64,000 bases of DNA from Atopsyche davidsoni (GCA_022113835.1 JAILWY010000014.1:3472001-3536000), one strand, 5' to 3'; positions 14,746 through 28,115 are shown, counted from the first letter of the stretch. A program made the numbers and translations. The notes: generated by a model from the sequence alone, not told the origin.

Positions 14746-15149
14746 CCGGTTGCACAAACACCGTTAATTTGTTAAACTTATTATTAATCCATGGTTCAGA
14801 TTTTACTGGGGGTCTTAAAACAAAACATAAATACCTTTATTACAAAATATAATAATGAACATGCATTTGTAAGTTATGAAATACCATTCAATTTAAATGA
14901 TTTTAAAAAATACATGCATTAATTAAATTTTATGGTAACATGCCAAACCAACACATCATATCAACGAAACTCTATTGTATTACAATATTAGGACGTTGCT
15001 CGCTCGTGGTACAAAAATAGAAACATAATTAAAAAAATTCATACATGTCACCATAATTTTGAAACCCTTTTCATTCAATATTAGTCATATAACGCAAAAG
15101 TTTTAAGGATTTACAAAATCATCGTTTTAAACGAGCATGGTGCAACCGG
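14746..15149. mobile_element. MITE with CCGGTTGCAC terminal repeats, about 404 bp
   Basis: The left end starts CCGGTTGCAC (14746-14755) and the right end finishes with its exact complement GTGCAACCGG (15140-15149). Beyond these 10 bp the inverted similarity continues imperfectly, with CGTT shared at equal distance. The interior is AT-rich and has no coding potential, as expected for a non-autonomous miniature element. Ends of this type (CCGGTTGCAC followed by an ACCGTTAA-like stretch) are, from general knowledge, frequent in insect genomes. I could not define a target-site duplication, so the superfamily is left open. Confidence 0.55.
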
Positions 15150-17613
15150 CCAACAGTGATGGTGGAAAAACATGGTGTTACTAATTCACGGTGTACCTTC
15201 GAATGTAAATACAAATCGAGTAAATTAAAATCTCCCTTGTTGTTAAATTGAAAATTTCATTCGTGTGTGACGTCTACCATTTAGGCTCTAGGCATACTGC
15301 TGCGTTTAATGTATTTGCATATAAACAATACATATTTCAATAAGTAATTATTAATCTTTGTTATGTTTATGATAATATTCATTTATAAATTTAAGATAAT
15401 ATTTGTATCAAATAAACCTATAAATGTGACCGCATAATGACACATGACTTTGAAAATAACCTCATAACAAGCTATCGTCACACCATGCAAAATATACACT
15501 GTAAGATTATAAAATAATGTGACAGTTTATTAATTTGTTGATTGATTAAGCATTTATTAAATGCCTAGAAAATTTCTCCAGTGCCAAAGGTAAATTTGAT
15601 GTGACTAAATATTCAAGAAAATAATTTTAAATTACAAATATTTACATAACAAATCTTCGTGCTATTAAACCTTGAAAACCTTTGTACGTCACCACACAAT
15701 TCGATTAAATCGCTTAAATTTCATGAAATATTAAAAAGTACATATTATATGTCTAACAACCTAAAAGCATTTATATTTGTGTTGATTTGTACAATGTATA
15801 CTTGTGGTTTACGTAGATTAAATTACATCTCTTTTGCACTGAAATCTTGTGTTAAACTATCAAGATATCTCATCGTGGATCGTCTTACAAATGCATATAA
15901 GCTCTTATCTCCAGACTACTTATACAATGGAGACTAGCCAGTAAATTTTTATATATTCTCTTAGCTGAGTTAGAATTTTTGTAAAAAAATATACCATCCC
16001 CCAGACGTTGCTTATTTTGAATAGTTACAATAAAAGTTTAATAACAACACAAGTTACTGATATTTTCACTATGAAAAATATAACTCGTTCACTCTACACA
16101 GACATCGTAAAACTCAATTATTAAAAATGATTTAGTTTGACATTGCACTTATTTATTAAAATAAATATATGAAAAATAGTATGAGCTATCTTCTGCACGT
16201 AGGCAACGAATAAATATTCATAAAATGCATGCATCATTATTATTTATATGCAGACGGTATAAATTTGTTGACAAGCCTTTCTTGGAATTACGTGATTCGC
16301 TCGGATTGAGAGCAAATTAGCGTAATATTATATTCTATAATGTAAATAGGCCTTATTATCTATAAATATATTGAGATTGCTATAATTTAGAGAACATCCA
16401 GACTGATAAAAATAAAGTCGTCAAAAACTCATGCGGTTAAAGCATAAAGTCTATTATTTATTCAATGTCATTTGCCTAAATAAAACACTTCAAGGTTCTG
16501 ACCTCTGATGGAAAAAGGTCCAAAGGAAATGAATTTTTTTCGCAAACAATCAAAATCAAAGTGAAATTAAAATAAAAATATTTTTTGGTTAAAAATACAA
16601 TGTAACGTATTTTGAAATGTTATGTTATCAAATAAAAGTAAACAGTGCTAATAATTTTGTCACCTGTACCTTAATTCATGAGATTTATGGCTAAACAAAG
16701 TTTTAAGGTGTATGAGTTTAAACATCTCTTTTAAAATAAATTGAATGATTTTATTTATAGATGAAACGAACTAACGAACATTGTTTTATTATAAAAACGA
16801 GTTCAATTGTTGACAATTATTAATATGAGAAATTTAGAATCGTCCTGTATATATACATACGGTGCGTAAGATTATTTTTTATGAAATTATTTCTTGTTGC
16901 CGTGTCAACAGATTGAAGCGGAAGAAATATGAATTAAATAAAATGATCTTATTTCTATACCGTAAGGTAATTTGAAATGTTTTACTAAAATTATATTCAG
17001 TTTCAGTTTTGTAATTTAATATTTGAGTACATTTCTATTAAAAAACACAGAAGTTTTAATTTCATGTTAGTTTTAATTCGATACAACAAGAAATAATCCG
17101 ACAAGTTATAATCACTATATCATATCTCATTGTATAATATAGAATTAAAAGATTGCAAAAAAAGAAAACGATATCAATTTCAAGTTTCAATAATTGATCC
17201 AACATATTATAAGCTGCAAATTTATCTCAAAAAACCTTTTGATTAAATACTCTGGAAATTTTACCAACAATACAGATATTTTCCACGAGATATTTTCAAT
17301 TCGTTTTATTTCCGATTAACTGCGAGGCTTTGATTGCATGGTTGTAATTTTTCTCGTGCAATAAAAGTGTTGATTTTAAAAAGGTCTCATCTCCATAAAC
17401 CATAATTTCGAAGCGCAGTGATGATATTCGTAAACACAGAGCTTTTGGATTTTATAAAACAAAAGCTTCACAAACAATGCTTTCAATCAAACAACACGCA
17501 GCTTGGATTTATATACTTTTAAATACGATTAATTTTTTTTGTATTATATTTATATAAAAATAATAGTTTTCAAGAGACATAATAAATCATTTGGATTATT
17601 CTATACGTGTATG

Positions 17614-17690
<77 letters not shown>

Positions 17691-18117
17691 ATTATGAGCA
17701 ATATTTGCTAATTTAAGTACATTCTTAATCTAGTGCTTCTCCTCAGAGGAGGTTGGCGACCATTACACTGAGCATATACTCATGCTGAGCTAGTGTTCAT
17801 GGATTTCTAAGGGGAAAATAGTTTAGTTGGTTCCCAGGTCCTTCTACATCGCATTTTTATATTGGAAGGGTAAAAATGAGTATTATTGTGATTTTCCACA
17901 TTCACAACAAGTTTCAACGACCTTCATTGCTGACGTTTTCAAATAGAAATATATTTAATATAATGATAATTTATAATGTTCAAATGTAACACATAAACGT
18001 GTAGTTGCGTGAATTTAAATGAAACATATGCCGGTGTCTAGAAATGCATCTCGGCTGCAATTCAACGGCTATTCCTGCCCTTGGCAATGGCTGCGTCATG
18101 CAGTTCGCCTCGCCGCA
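15150..18117. other. AT-rich region, no gene recognised
   Basis: Only AT-rich DNA with short chance reading frames (for example 92 codons at 15659-15937) and the microsatellite at 17.6 kb. Nothing else could be supported. Confidence 0.6.
17618..17690. repeat. (TA)n-(TG)n microsatellite
   Basis: A run of TA dinucleotides from about 17618 to 17672 passes directly into about nine TG repeats ending near 17690. Such compound tracts are length-variable. Confidence 0.9.
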
Positions 18118-18181
18118 TGCACTGTTACTCAACGCCTATGCACTTCCGCGCATTCCGCTGTTGCACAAGTGCTAATGCACT
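18118..18181. repeat. Third TGCACT cluster
   Basis: Three exact TGCACT hexamers at 18118, 18139 and 18176, all in the same orientation, lie in a GC-richer patch (about 18040-18185) directly left of the Tigger-like MITE. Confidence 0.3.
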
Positions 18182-18237
18182 ATTCTTGAGTGTCCAGATT
18201 CTTAATAAGCTAGACCACTGAACAAAACTTACATTTT

Positions 18238-18695
18238 TTGTCAGTGGCGTGCGATAAGCACAAAATTGAAGCGAGCGTTTTTATTCGCTGTACGCGACCC
18301 CGTTATGCGCGGTTTCACTATAACGCGAATTTCAAATTTCGCGTTAAAATGCCTCGCATTACGCGAATTTCTTATTTTAAGAATATGTATGAACATAATG
18401 TATTCATTGACTTCTCTTAACAATTAAAAACAGCGTTGGGTGTTATGGACGTATTTTACAAGAACGTAAAAGAAACGCTACCCAAAAGACAATAGATGTA
18501 TTTTTCAGTAAAAATAATATGTAATACTGCATAAAGTGTTCTTAGAATTAAAGTGATTGATTCAAATGATTCGTATTTTTTTGTATTAAGTTTTGACTAT
18601 GTATGTATGTTTAATCATAAGCCCCGATATACGCGAATTTCACTTAACGCGATTTTTTCCAGAACGTATCCCTCGCGTAAAGTGGGGTATTACTG
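18238..18695. mobile_element. Pogo/Tigger-like (Tc1/mariner) MITE or relic
   Basis: The right end reads ...GCGAGGGATACG... complement-wise and finishes GGGGTATTACTG followed by TA, the CAGT/ACTG-plus-TA ending of pogo/Tigger elements. The interior has many CGCGAATTTC blocks (for example 18324, 18361 and 18636) and their complements, with TAACGCGAA...TTCGCGTTA hairpin arms at 18321-18346. This is typical of MITEs that carry long 'TATAACGCGAATTTC' terminal regions. The left end is uncertain: CAGTG at 18241 or a start near 18283. Two 60-codon frames on opposite strands are by-products of the inverted structure, not genes. Confidence 0.55.
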
Positions 18696-21600
18696 TATAT
18701 AAATAAGTATCGTATCTTTCAACTAAAACAGATTTTTAATACTCCAAATATAAAAAAATCAAATGGCAAGAAGATTACAATGAAATAGGCAATATACGTA
18801 TATCAGATACGATATGATCGGAATCAATGATCAAAGCCTCCTAGCCAGTCGGTTATTTATATTTATTGTAGTGCAGATTTTTTTTGTTGTTGATATATCT
18901 TATGTTTTTCTCTAAACTAAAAATACGCATATATATTGAATAGATTTATTTGAGTAAAAAATATCAATAGATATTTAATGTAATTCTTATGCAGTAAAAA
19001 TGAGCGTGAACTCCAGGATTCGATTCAATTTTGTTACATTCTTATTACAACGAGTAGTAAGTAGAGTATAAAAGCCAAAATAACTATTTAAATGATTAAA
19101 TTTGTTTACTTCTTGCACATGCAGCTCGTATAAACAACCGAAGCGTCATATTAATAAGTTATTATTTATCATGTGTAACCATAAAAGGTAGCAAAGGTTA
19201 TGCGAATAATAATATTGATCCATCGTGTATTTATATGTTTAAGTTTGTTTATCCCAAGATATCCATTTAAGCACCCAGAGATATTATTGATCGTAAATAA
19301 TAAACACGATTAATGAAAGCTGATTAAGGACAAACAAATATCAGAAATAACATAAATTATCAAATTGATATAAAAATATATTTTAGGCGATGATAAACTC
19401 CTCATTATAAAGAAAAATCAGAAGTGTATAGTTCTACAGTTTTTTTACCTTTTTGAATTACTCGTTGGTAATAGTGTTAGTATTATTTGTTTCATTTAGT
19501 AATACATTTTGTACATACAAGAAAAGCAATATATTAAAAAAGATGCCCCAATGTAGACCTTTTTATTTGCATCAATAAAAGGGGTAAAAAAGTAAAAAGA
19601 AAGATTATAACAGTGACACCAAATGACGTCGAACAGGGGGTGTACCGAAGATGAGATGGCTGTATTGTGTTACGAAGGACTATGGTAATTAAGGCAAGAT
19701 GAGCTAGAGGGTAGAAACGGAATGAGGTACTGGGAATGGCGCTTTTTCTTGAATAACCTAAGGGTTGCAACACCGAGGTCTATAAAAACAAACATCCAGG
19801 ATACCACCATTTCATATGAAATTTTATAATTTCCATATTTTTGGTTTTACTCCTGTTTATGTTAATATGGTCTACAATTAAGGACTGAAATCTGATTTGG
19901 ATTCGTCAAATCATTCAATCAATTCTTGAAGCCTGAAAGCAACTGCATGCAGCCGGGTTGCTCGGGGTGGAAAAAAAGAAAATCAGTCTTTTATTTTCAG
20001 CTTGTTACTATAAGTTCAATTCTGATACTCGTTCAACTATACTAGCAGCCATGGATGCGAAATGGCCACTTTATTATTACTGCACTCAGTCCTTAACTAC
20101 AAAGAGAAAACCCTAAAACTCAACAAGTTACGAGGTGATTTACGCTAGAGTATGCTACTGCGCTGGTTGGAAAATAACGACAGCAGGGTCACGATTGAAA
20201 GTCATGCAATGCATAAAACTGAATTATTTTATATATTTTAATCAAATCAAAAAATTATATTTACAAAAATTTGTGTTGAAAATTGTGTGTTTTGTGTAGA
20301 TTTATCTTTAAAATAAACGATTCGTTAGTCTTTATTTTTCAGTCCAAATAAATAAATAATCAAAACGTATTAAACCTACGAACAATTTTTTTTCATATCA
20401 GATCTGCTTTAATTACTTTTATCCTAAAATAGAATGAATTATAATTACATTGCCGCTGGTGGTGAGTTGTTTGTCGCAATAGCTTTGCCCGAGGGAGGGT
20501 AAAGTTTCCACCCCTTCAGTTCACAAACAAACTACCCCTCCCGACAATGTCAATACGGCCAGCATCCCCGAGGAGTCGCTGCCGCTGGAACTGAAAATCC
20601 ATAAAATCCATTAATGCCTGTCCTTGGAAATTTTCATCAAGGAAATGGACTGGTGTAGTTCCTGTTGCAAAACCGTACGAGTGGTTTGTTTAGATTTATT
20701 CCTATTGCCAATTGATACGTCTATTTCTCTAAACTAATTAAATCCTTTGGTCTAATCATAGATTCAAATAAAATAATACATTTTGTGTTTTTGCGGGTTT
20801 TGACAACTTTTGTTGATAGAAATATAATATTTTTAAATCACTTAATTTTTACAGAGTAGGCATGAGCAACAGAGAATGGAATTTATACATTGTTTTTGTT
20901 TTGTTTAAAACTAAAAAAAGACATGCTTATGTTTTATTTATATAAAAGAATTTATGGTCCAATAAATCTACAAGCGTCAAAGCTTTGATTTACTGAAGAA
21001 ATGAAGAAAATTTAAAATATATACCTCGCGTTGAATGTTTATTTTTTTTTCTAATATATTTTTAAAAAATAAACGAATTTTATTTTTACCAATATATTTG
21101 AAGGCAGCTTGTCTTTTAGTATAGAAATGCTTCAGTGAACCACTCTTGGAAAAGTTCACACAAGTGATCTTTTTGAAGGTATTGCGTTTCGTGGGAAATG
21201 CGCAACAGATGCAGTATGCACCTGCTCGGTACGTACCTTCACGTACAAAGTGCACTCACTTGTTGAAATAAGACATAAATCTTTTAACAGGCGTTTATAC
21301 AAATAGAAAGCACTCGGCCACGTTATTTCAGGACGACATTACGTCCGGCATCCTGAAACTTGGCGACGCCCTCCTTTTTTGTCACCCACGTTTACCAGCA
21401 AAACTTCATTTATTACTACTACTGAAACTATTATTTTGCTGTAAAGGCTTTTATAATTTCATAGCGCACACACCCTTAAAAAACATTTAATACACTACGA
21501 GCTTTGATTTTTTAAAATTATTTTACGTAGCAGCTTGCATTTACTTCATTAAAATAATACATAAAAATAAGATAACAAATAAAAGCTCAACTACTTTATA

Positions 21601-24600
21601 ACTGAAACGCACTCACTATAAAAAGCTCTCAATACATTACGAGCAATTTTTTTTAGTTATTTTGATAATATTTTTTTTAATTTATAAATATCAAAAAGCA
21701 AAACTTGAGATTTAAAATTATTTTTCAATGATTAAAACTATTATACTTGCCATATTTTCAATGATGAGTTTTATTTTAAAAATCAAGCTAAATCATATAT
21801 ATAGTTTGTTAGATCAAATATGTGTTTGGCAATCAGTTTGACGCATTCAACAATTTGTAAACTATTGTTATCATTGATCAGCATGTTATAAATCTAGACT
21901 GAAAACAACAATAGAATACCAATTCATTAGAATCCGACGTTAAATTTAAAACTTGCTTGCGCTGCAAAATGATTATGTGAATATTGTTTTAGCGCGGTTT
22001 TCCTGAATTTTCGCTTCGTACTTGTAAATTTAAGCAATAAATTGAAAATCCACATGTCAGCGCCAGACGAAAATTACATAAAATATGAATAAATTGCTCT
22101 TGTAAATATAAACCGACAAATTTATTGATTTCATTTGACATTTGAAAATAATTACAATTATTGTTTTTGCTGTGTTTTTTATAAGATTCCGTCCAAATTC
22201 TGTTAAAAACAAAATAAAAAGAAGGAACTATTTTTTCAATCAATTAAATTAAATTCCTAACAAAAATATTGTTAAAACAAAAGTATAAAATATTTTAAGT
22301 AGATTTGTCAACTTGCAATAATACAATTGCAATTCTTCAAAACAAAAGCTGAAAAGCCTTTAAATATATTATGTTGGTTTGTGGTGAGTATTATTTCGAA
22401 ATTGCTTTAACAATTGTTATTTTATAATAAATATTAGTTGCTAGGGTTTTTAAAGCAATAGAAACACTTTTTTCCAGGCAATCGGTTATATATAACAATT
22501 GCGATAGAGATATGAGATGGTCGCCAATATTTTCTTAGAAAATGCACCTGAAAAAGAATAATGGTCTTAAAAAATCATGAAAGAATGAGTTATTTAAAAT
22601 GGTAAGACATGCTATCATAGAATTTCACCTTAAAATTCGTATTTATTTCTATATCGTTGCTAATATGCATAAAATTCCATTTAAAATAAAAATAAAACCT
22701 ACCCTTAAAATCTTTCGTAAATAATGCTTAATTTTTAATGATTTATTTAACGTGGTCGTTTTTCGCTAAAATTGTATTTCTCAGCTATATAGAAAAAAAA
22801 ACGATTGCATCCTTAAAGATGTAGGAAATCTTAATAATGTTGATTTCTTACTATTGTGACTAAATTGAATTTTTCTTGTATTTATTTTTCTGCATTAAAG
22901 TTTTTGAAAAGAAAATTCTAAAAAAACCCAAGTCTCATTACTTCAGCGCTTTTGCATTTTTCTATGTCTTCAACCAGTTAGAAGAGAACTTAAAAATGCT
23001 TATTAGTTTAAAACTTGAAGGAACTTTAATATCACAGTAGGTATTTAATATATAAAAACTTAACCATATATCTTTTTTAAAATATCCAAGTTAAAGGATG
23101 TTTTCAGTTATCAAATAAAAAAATTACTATTAAACCATAGTCTTTATTCTAATAGAAAATTTTTTAAGCATCTTACAAAATTCATGAAACGTCCTTTGTT
23201 TGTTCAAACATCAAAACTAATTTCAGTTGTTAACGCCTCGAATTATTGCACCTGAAACACTTAGTACTAATTAAAAACATAAACGCAATTGACAACAGGT
23301 ATTTATATTTTGATAAAAAAATCCCTTTTTACAACCTGTTTGTTACAAGAGATTACCTTCCCGTGAAAAATCGTTCCCTTGCTCCTGAAACAGCCAGCAA
23401 TGCAATGCGACCCATCTTAAGAAAAACTGAAAGCTTTCATATTCTACTTAGAGTTTTTTTTATAAAATATGTCACGGGTGTGAAGCGGCACTCTTCCGAT
23501 ATTTTCTAAGTTTTCATGAAGGACAGCGGAGGAAATGCAGTTTTCCAGAGAAACTGAAAATGCCTCCCTCTATTTTCTCCCTGAGAATATTTTCTACGTA
23601 GTCTTCATCTTACGTATATGCCAGGTCAGGGCTGGTTGGTAGAGTGTAAATACGAAATATATTTTATCATGATGTACTTACGTTATATTTTTTTACGAGG
23701 CGGATGTCACGTAGGCATTTCCGTGACATGTTTTTTAAGGTCCAAGTTATTATTTTTAATGTTTTCCAGCGTTCAAAAATATATTAAAGGGTGTTTTGTT
23801 CAGTGGTAAGTTTTTTTTTTATATACAGGTTATAAACTCAAATATAAATAACACATAGTACATGAAAATCGGGAGACGTATATCAATATTAATAATTATT
23901 ATTTTAAATGCATTTTAACACAGAAACCAGAAATACAAGTCGTAACCTAATATTGTTACATGTAATTTTTTATATTTTCTTGTAAGAATCTTTTTTTATT
24001 TTTTTAAAAAGATAACAAACATTAAAGTAGTTTCTCTTAAATTTTTGTTCTCGTAAATCTCAAGTTTTTATTTTTTATACAATATGTATAAGTAAATATT
24101 CATTGCCTGTGAAAAAATATACACATTTAAGATGTTAAGCAAACTTTTTTTTATGAATAAAGTCAATAATTTACTTAAGTTCTCAATAAAAAATTAAGTA
24201 TCACTTGCAATGTTACACAATTTTTCCTATAACTATATCCAGATAAAGATAATTTTCCTCATAGGCGAGTTCGGCTAGTAAAAAAACAATAAAACCGGTA
24301 GCAATTTTTTCTTCTTATAATAACAACATAAAAAAACAAATTTTTTATTTCAATAATGCTTTTTAAAATCATTTTCAAGTAAAAAATGAGACGATTGAGG
24401 TTTTTTTCATAAATCAAATGGTTTTTTTAAAGAATGGTTATTTAATATTTTATATCTACCCATTAAAGCAAATTGAAATATCAATATATTCAATTTTAAC
24501 ATTCTAAGTATAAAGTAAGTTTTATTTTAGTATATTTCAATCAATATTTCAATTAAATTATGTTTTTTTGTAATATTACTTAATCTGCGGAAAATTCTAG

Positions 24601-25024
24601 AATAATGTGGGCGTAGACGATTATTGGTAAACCATAGAATAACTCAAGGGGGCGTCATTTGCGTCAACCGATACTGAGAGGCATTCAGGGAAAGCATATT
24701 CGTAATATCCTAATCAATTAGCTCCATGTATTATTTGCTTAAGTATGAATACCTACTGATGAAAAAAATTGTTTATGAAAAAGAAGTAGATAAGATAAAA
24801 GTCGTATTTTTAATATATATGTGTATTACACAATCTACAAAATCATCGTTTTAATATATTCATTATTTTGAATATTTATTGAATAATGTTTTCTGGTATT
24901 ATTTATTGAAGTATTTTTAATATATTATAATAAAAAAGGATCATGTTTTTTTGTTTTACGGACTTCACCGTCTATTATCAACACGGTCTATAAACTTAAT
25001 ATTATACTATGTATATATATATAT
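18696..25024. other. AT-rich region, no gene recognised
   Basis: No convincing gene. Chance frames up to 92 codons occur on both strands. The only stretch with coding-like or conserved-like composition is near 20.45-20.66 kb, listed separately. Confidence 0.6.
20522..20614 (+). other. GC-richer block, possible terminal exon or conserved element
   Basis: Within a GC-rich island (about 20450-20660) a CTTCAG that could act as a splice acceptor ends near 20519. Downstream, an open frame from 20522 runs to a TAA at 20612-20614 and encodes a non-low-complexity peptide containing DNVNTASIPEESLPLELK. Codon choice looks less AT-biased than the surroundings. I recognise no family, and the block could equally be conserved noncoding DNA. 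Confidence 0.2.
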
Positions 25025-27226
25025 TAGGGTGTCCCTTATATGACCAAAAAATTTTTTTTTTCAAATTTCGAAATGGGTACCCTCTACTTTTTTTAGTAAT
25101 GCTATAAGAGTCTTAAATATAAAATTTCATCTTTCTAGCGTAATTGCAACCAGTGCCGACCGAGCTTCAAAGTTTAGTAAAAAACGTGTTTTGTCTTGAT
25201 ATTTCGGTCTGGTATAAAATCATTATAAATGCAATAAATTAAGTAAATAATAGTAAAAATTCAATTAGATGAACATTAATCTTTAATCAAAAACATAAAG
25301 TAATAACAATCAGCCAGGGTAACTTTTTTTTAGAGTTGTTTTTTTACAGTCCGGATACAATTTTCTATGTTCCTGGACACAGCGCAGCAAGAACTGTTTT
25401 TGTTCTTCTTCAGCCGCGATAAGTCCGTTAAAATCTTGCATCATTTTAACAGCCCTTTCAGCAGTATCATTCACAACCCTCAAATAACTTATTTTTCTTT
25501 TAGCTTCCACAAAAGCACTATTATTATTCCAAGAAGATACATCTTCCTTTAGAAAACTGTCGTCGATCTGCAGTCGTGATAAAAATTGTTTGCTCTTTTC
25601 CGATACGAAATCATCCAGTGTTTTACAAACATAAGCAAACATCTTGTAGAGTCTTTTTGTCCTTCGCAGTTATTCTGCATTGTGACTGAAGTAAACACAT
25701 TTTTAAAGAATAGATCGCTCTCGCCATCCAGCGTGCCTGATGCATGGCTTTGGGGGGGCTTAGTTTTAATTTTTCCTCTGAGTCTCCTCCCAAAAATATT
25801 ACGCACAGTTCGACCAATTTGCGGTAGTCATCTCTTACATAACCTTTGTCTAATTCTGCCTTATAAAATATTAAAAAAGCTTGAATGTCTGTCTCGGCAA
25901 CACGTTGTTTTACGAAATTAAGAGATGGTTCAATGTTTCTAGCGTCGATGTTTTTCCAATTTTCTCTGAACTTTTTAAACATTGGAGTATCTGGGGTACT
26001 AGTAATTTACTTAATTTTGCTTTCAAAGACAGCTTTTAGGACCAATTCATAAACATGATGACGACAGACGAGCAGCAATTCTCTTTCTAAAGTTTCTCCA
26101 AAATAGCACAAGCTCCATTGAAACGGCCAGTATTGAAAGCTGTTGTGTCGCAGCACATTATTTGTACTTTATCGTGAAGGTTCTAGTCAAAGAGAGCTGT
26201 TGGGACAGCCTTAGCTTGATGTTTTTCAGAAGAATGTTCTAGTTTCGGCACTGCAAGAAGCTGTTCCTTATCGTCAAACGAAGCAATAACTGGCAAGCGT
26301 TCTTCTTTAGAACTTCGTACATCTAACCCGGGTAATAGTTTTCCATCCCAATGGACTGTGACTACGTCGGGTACATTACTTCCAAAGAAGTCAGATTTTA
26401 TTGCTTCTGCCCTTGATTTTCTAGTTTCAGCAGCTAGTGGTTATCTTTGTCTTACAACCCTTTCCTCTTCTTCCAATCGTCGTTGTTTAGATCTATCTTC
26501 TTTTTCCGACAATTTTTTATCAACACCACCTAAGCATCCTGGTCGATCTGGCTCTCTCTGTTTCATTAAAAATAATTTATCTTACTCTATTTTCATTCTC
26601 TCAAAAGCATCAGCATGTGCAATATCAAACAAATTATCAAGATCAATTTTGAAATTGTTCTCACGGCTCTTGAACGTAACCTGAGTTTTCTTACAATTTT
26701 TTTTGCAACTCTCTCCAAACATGATATAAATCAACAAGTTTCTTCACGCAGTTAGGATATGCCCTTGTTGGAATTCTTGCTTTTTCCCAATATATGATGC
26801 ACTCCCTAATCACAAGATTTGCACTTTCACTAACAATCAGTTTAACCTCGCGAATATTGTAAAATAGGACCGAGGGAATTTGTCGATTAGATGGTAATTT
26901 TGCACCATTTATTTGATATCTAGACAAACCGATAAGGAAATTATTTTGTTTATCACTCCGTAATTCCACCGACATGTTAACGCACTAAACAATGGAGCAC
27001 TACTAATCTCAAAAATCACGTATGAAATGACAAATAAAACATGCAGTTACAAGTCACAGCGCAGTACTTACGCAACTTGTATGGACAAGTTAAAATCGCA
27101 AGTCGGCACGGGTTACCGTTTATAAATCGAACTAATATTTTTTTCTAGACAATATAGGATTATTACTAAACTTTTAAGAAGGTACGCGTAAAAAAATATC
27201 GAACTTGAATTTTAAGGGACACCCTA
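25025..27226 (-). mobile_element. Decayed 2.2-kb DNA transposon with 14-bp TIRs, superfamily unresolved
   Basis: Perfect 14-bp terminal inverted repeats TAGGGTGTCCCTTA lie at 25025-25038 and, as complement, at 27213-27226. The element sits inside a TATATA tract, so the target duplication cannot be read. The interior carries a broken minus-strand gene. From memory, proteins with these blocks are multicopy in aphids, hydrozoans and other animals and usually lack a named domain. The element is about 2.2 kb, a normal size for a single-gene cut-and-paste transposon. Confidence 0.75.
25310..26975 (-). pseudogene. Broken putative transposase of the TIR element
   Basis: Read right to left, the pieces are an N-terminal block (26975-26691) followed by frames containing DNLFDIAHADAF and a QREPDRPGCLGG-like stretch, then a central block with MCCDTTAFNTGRFNGACAIL (around 26100-26160). 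The frame then shifts into ERELLLVCRHHVYELV (C-R-H-H codons at 26055-26066), followed by 25982-25623 and 25642-25310, which overlap in different frames. At least two frameshifts and several stops interrupt it. The conserved Asp followed by a CxxH motif resembles the catalytic-region C/D(2)H signature of hAT, MuDR, P and Kolobok-type DDE transposases; that is an inference. The end of the frame contains EEEQKQFLLRCVQEHRK. It is not functional as it stands. Confidence 0.65.
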
Positions 27227-27311
27227 ATATATATATATACATTTTTTTTTATTAGATGTCCCTTGCTCGTAAAATAAAAATAAAAAACCGAAATTAGTAG
27301 ATATAAGTATA

Positions 27312-27320
27312 CAATATATA

Positions 27321-27398
<78 letters not shown>
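27312..27398. repeat. (TA)n microsatellite
   Basis: A nearly uninterrupted TA dinucleotide tract of about 85 bp, lying 85 bp beyond the right end of the TIR transposon. Confidence 0.9.
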
Positions 27399-27403
<5 letters not shown>

Positions 27404-28014
27404 TTGATTATAATGTAGGATTATTAGTAATTATTAGATGGATTATAACTATTTAGGTAGAGCGTTTTCAATTTATTGGCAGTGCAAATTTCTTGGTGTT
27501 TGAACAGCAATTGGTTTTTTTCGTAATTCTTCTATTTATGCCTGAGAGAAACGGTGGTTTTTTATAAGAAAATTTTTCATCACAATAGTATAAAAAAGTA
27601 TCTAAATTAGTCAGTAATTTAATTCCTTTGTCTCCCGACGGTGGTTGATTTTGAATATATTTTCAAAGCACACAAATATTTAATTGAATTTATATTTATA
27701 TAAATATATAAATATCGCTTTGTATTTTTATACAATATTTTGTAACTACGCCGCGTAATTATTTGTCAAAAATATTAAATGTACTCCCTGTTACCATAAT
27801 CATTTAAAGATTTCAACATGAACTCCTATGTGTTATAAAATTCTGTTGTCTATAAAATATGCATTTAAGCTATCGAGTTACACATGAAACAATGATAACA
27901 AGAAACGAAATACATATGGTATTATATATATATATATATTTTTTTTTTTAAGTACTAATTAAAGGTACAAGGGAAAAGTAAACGCAGATGCATTACGTTG
28001 AATGTTTGAAAAAC

Positions 28015-28115
28015 ACCTCGACTCGATCGGACAATTATCTGTCTGGCCGCGCACCAGGAGATGCAACAATGTATAATGCCCTTGGAAGGCGCTCACACAG
28101 CGCTTAATTGCGAAT
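28015..28115. promoter_or_regulatory. Candidate conserved noncoding block
   Basis: A 100-bp block with GC content and complexity far above its flanks. It includes TCGGACAATTATC, a CTGGCCGCGCACCAGG stretch and AACAATGTATAATG. The minus-strand reading frame across it (27959-28267) has no family resemblance, so a conserved regulatory element seems more likely than an exon. Confidence 0.2.

Noticed and set aside
18238..18423. Two overlapping 60-codon frames on opposite strands
   Set aside because: By-products of the inverted CGCGAATTTC blocks of the Tigger-like MITE.
25367..25921. Plus-strand frames across the DNA transposon relic
   Set aside because: Antisense to the broken minus-strand transposase, whose conserved blocks identify the real strand.
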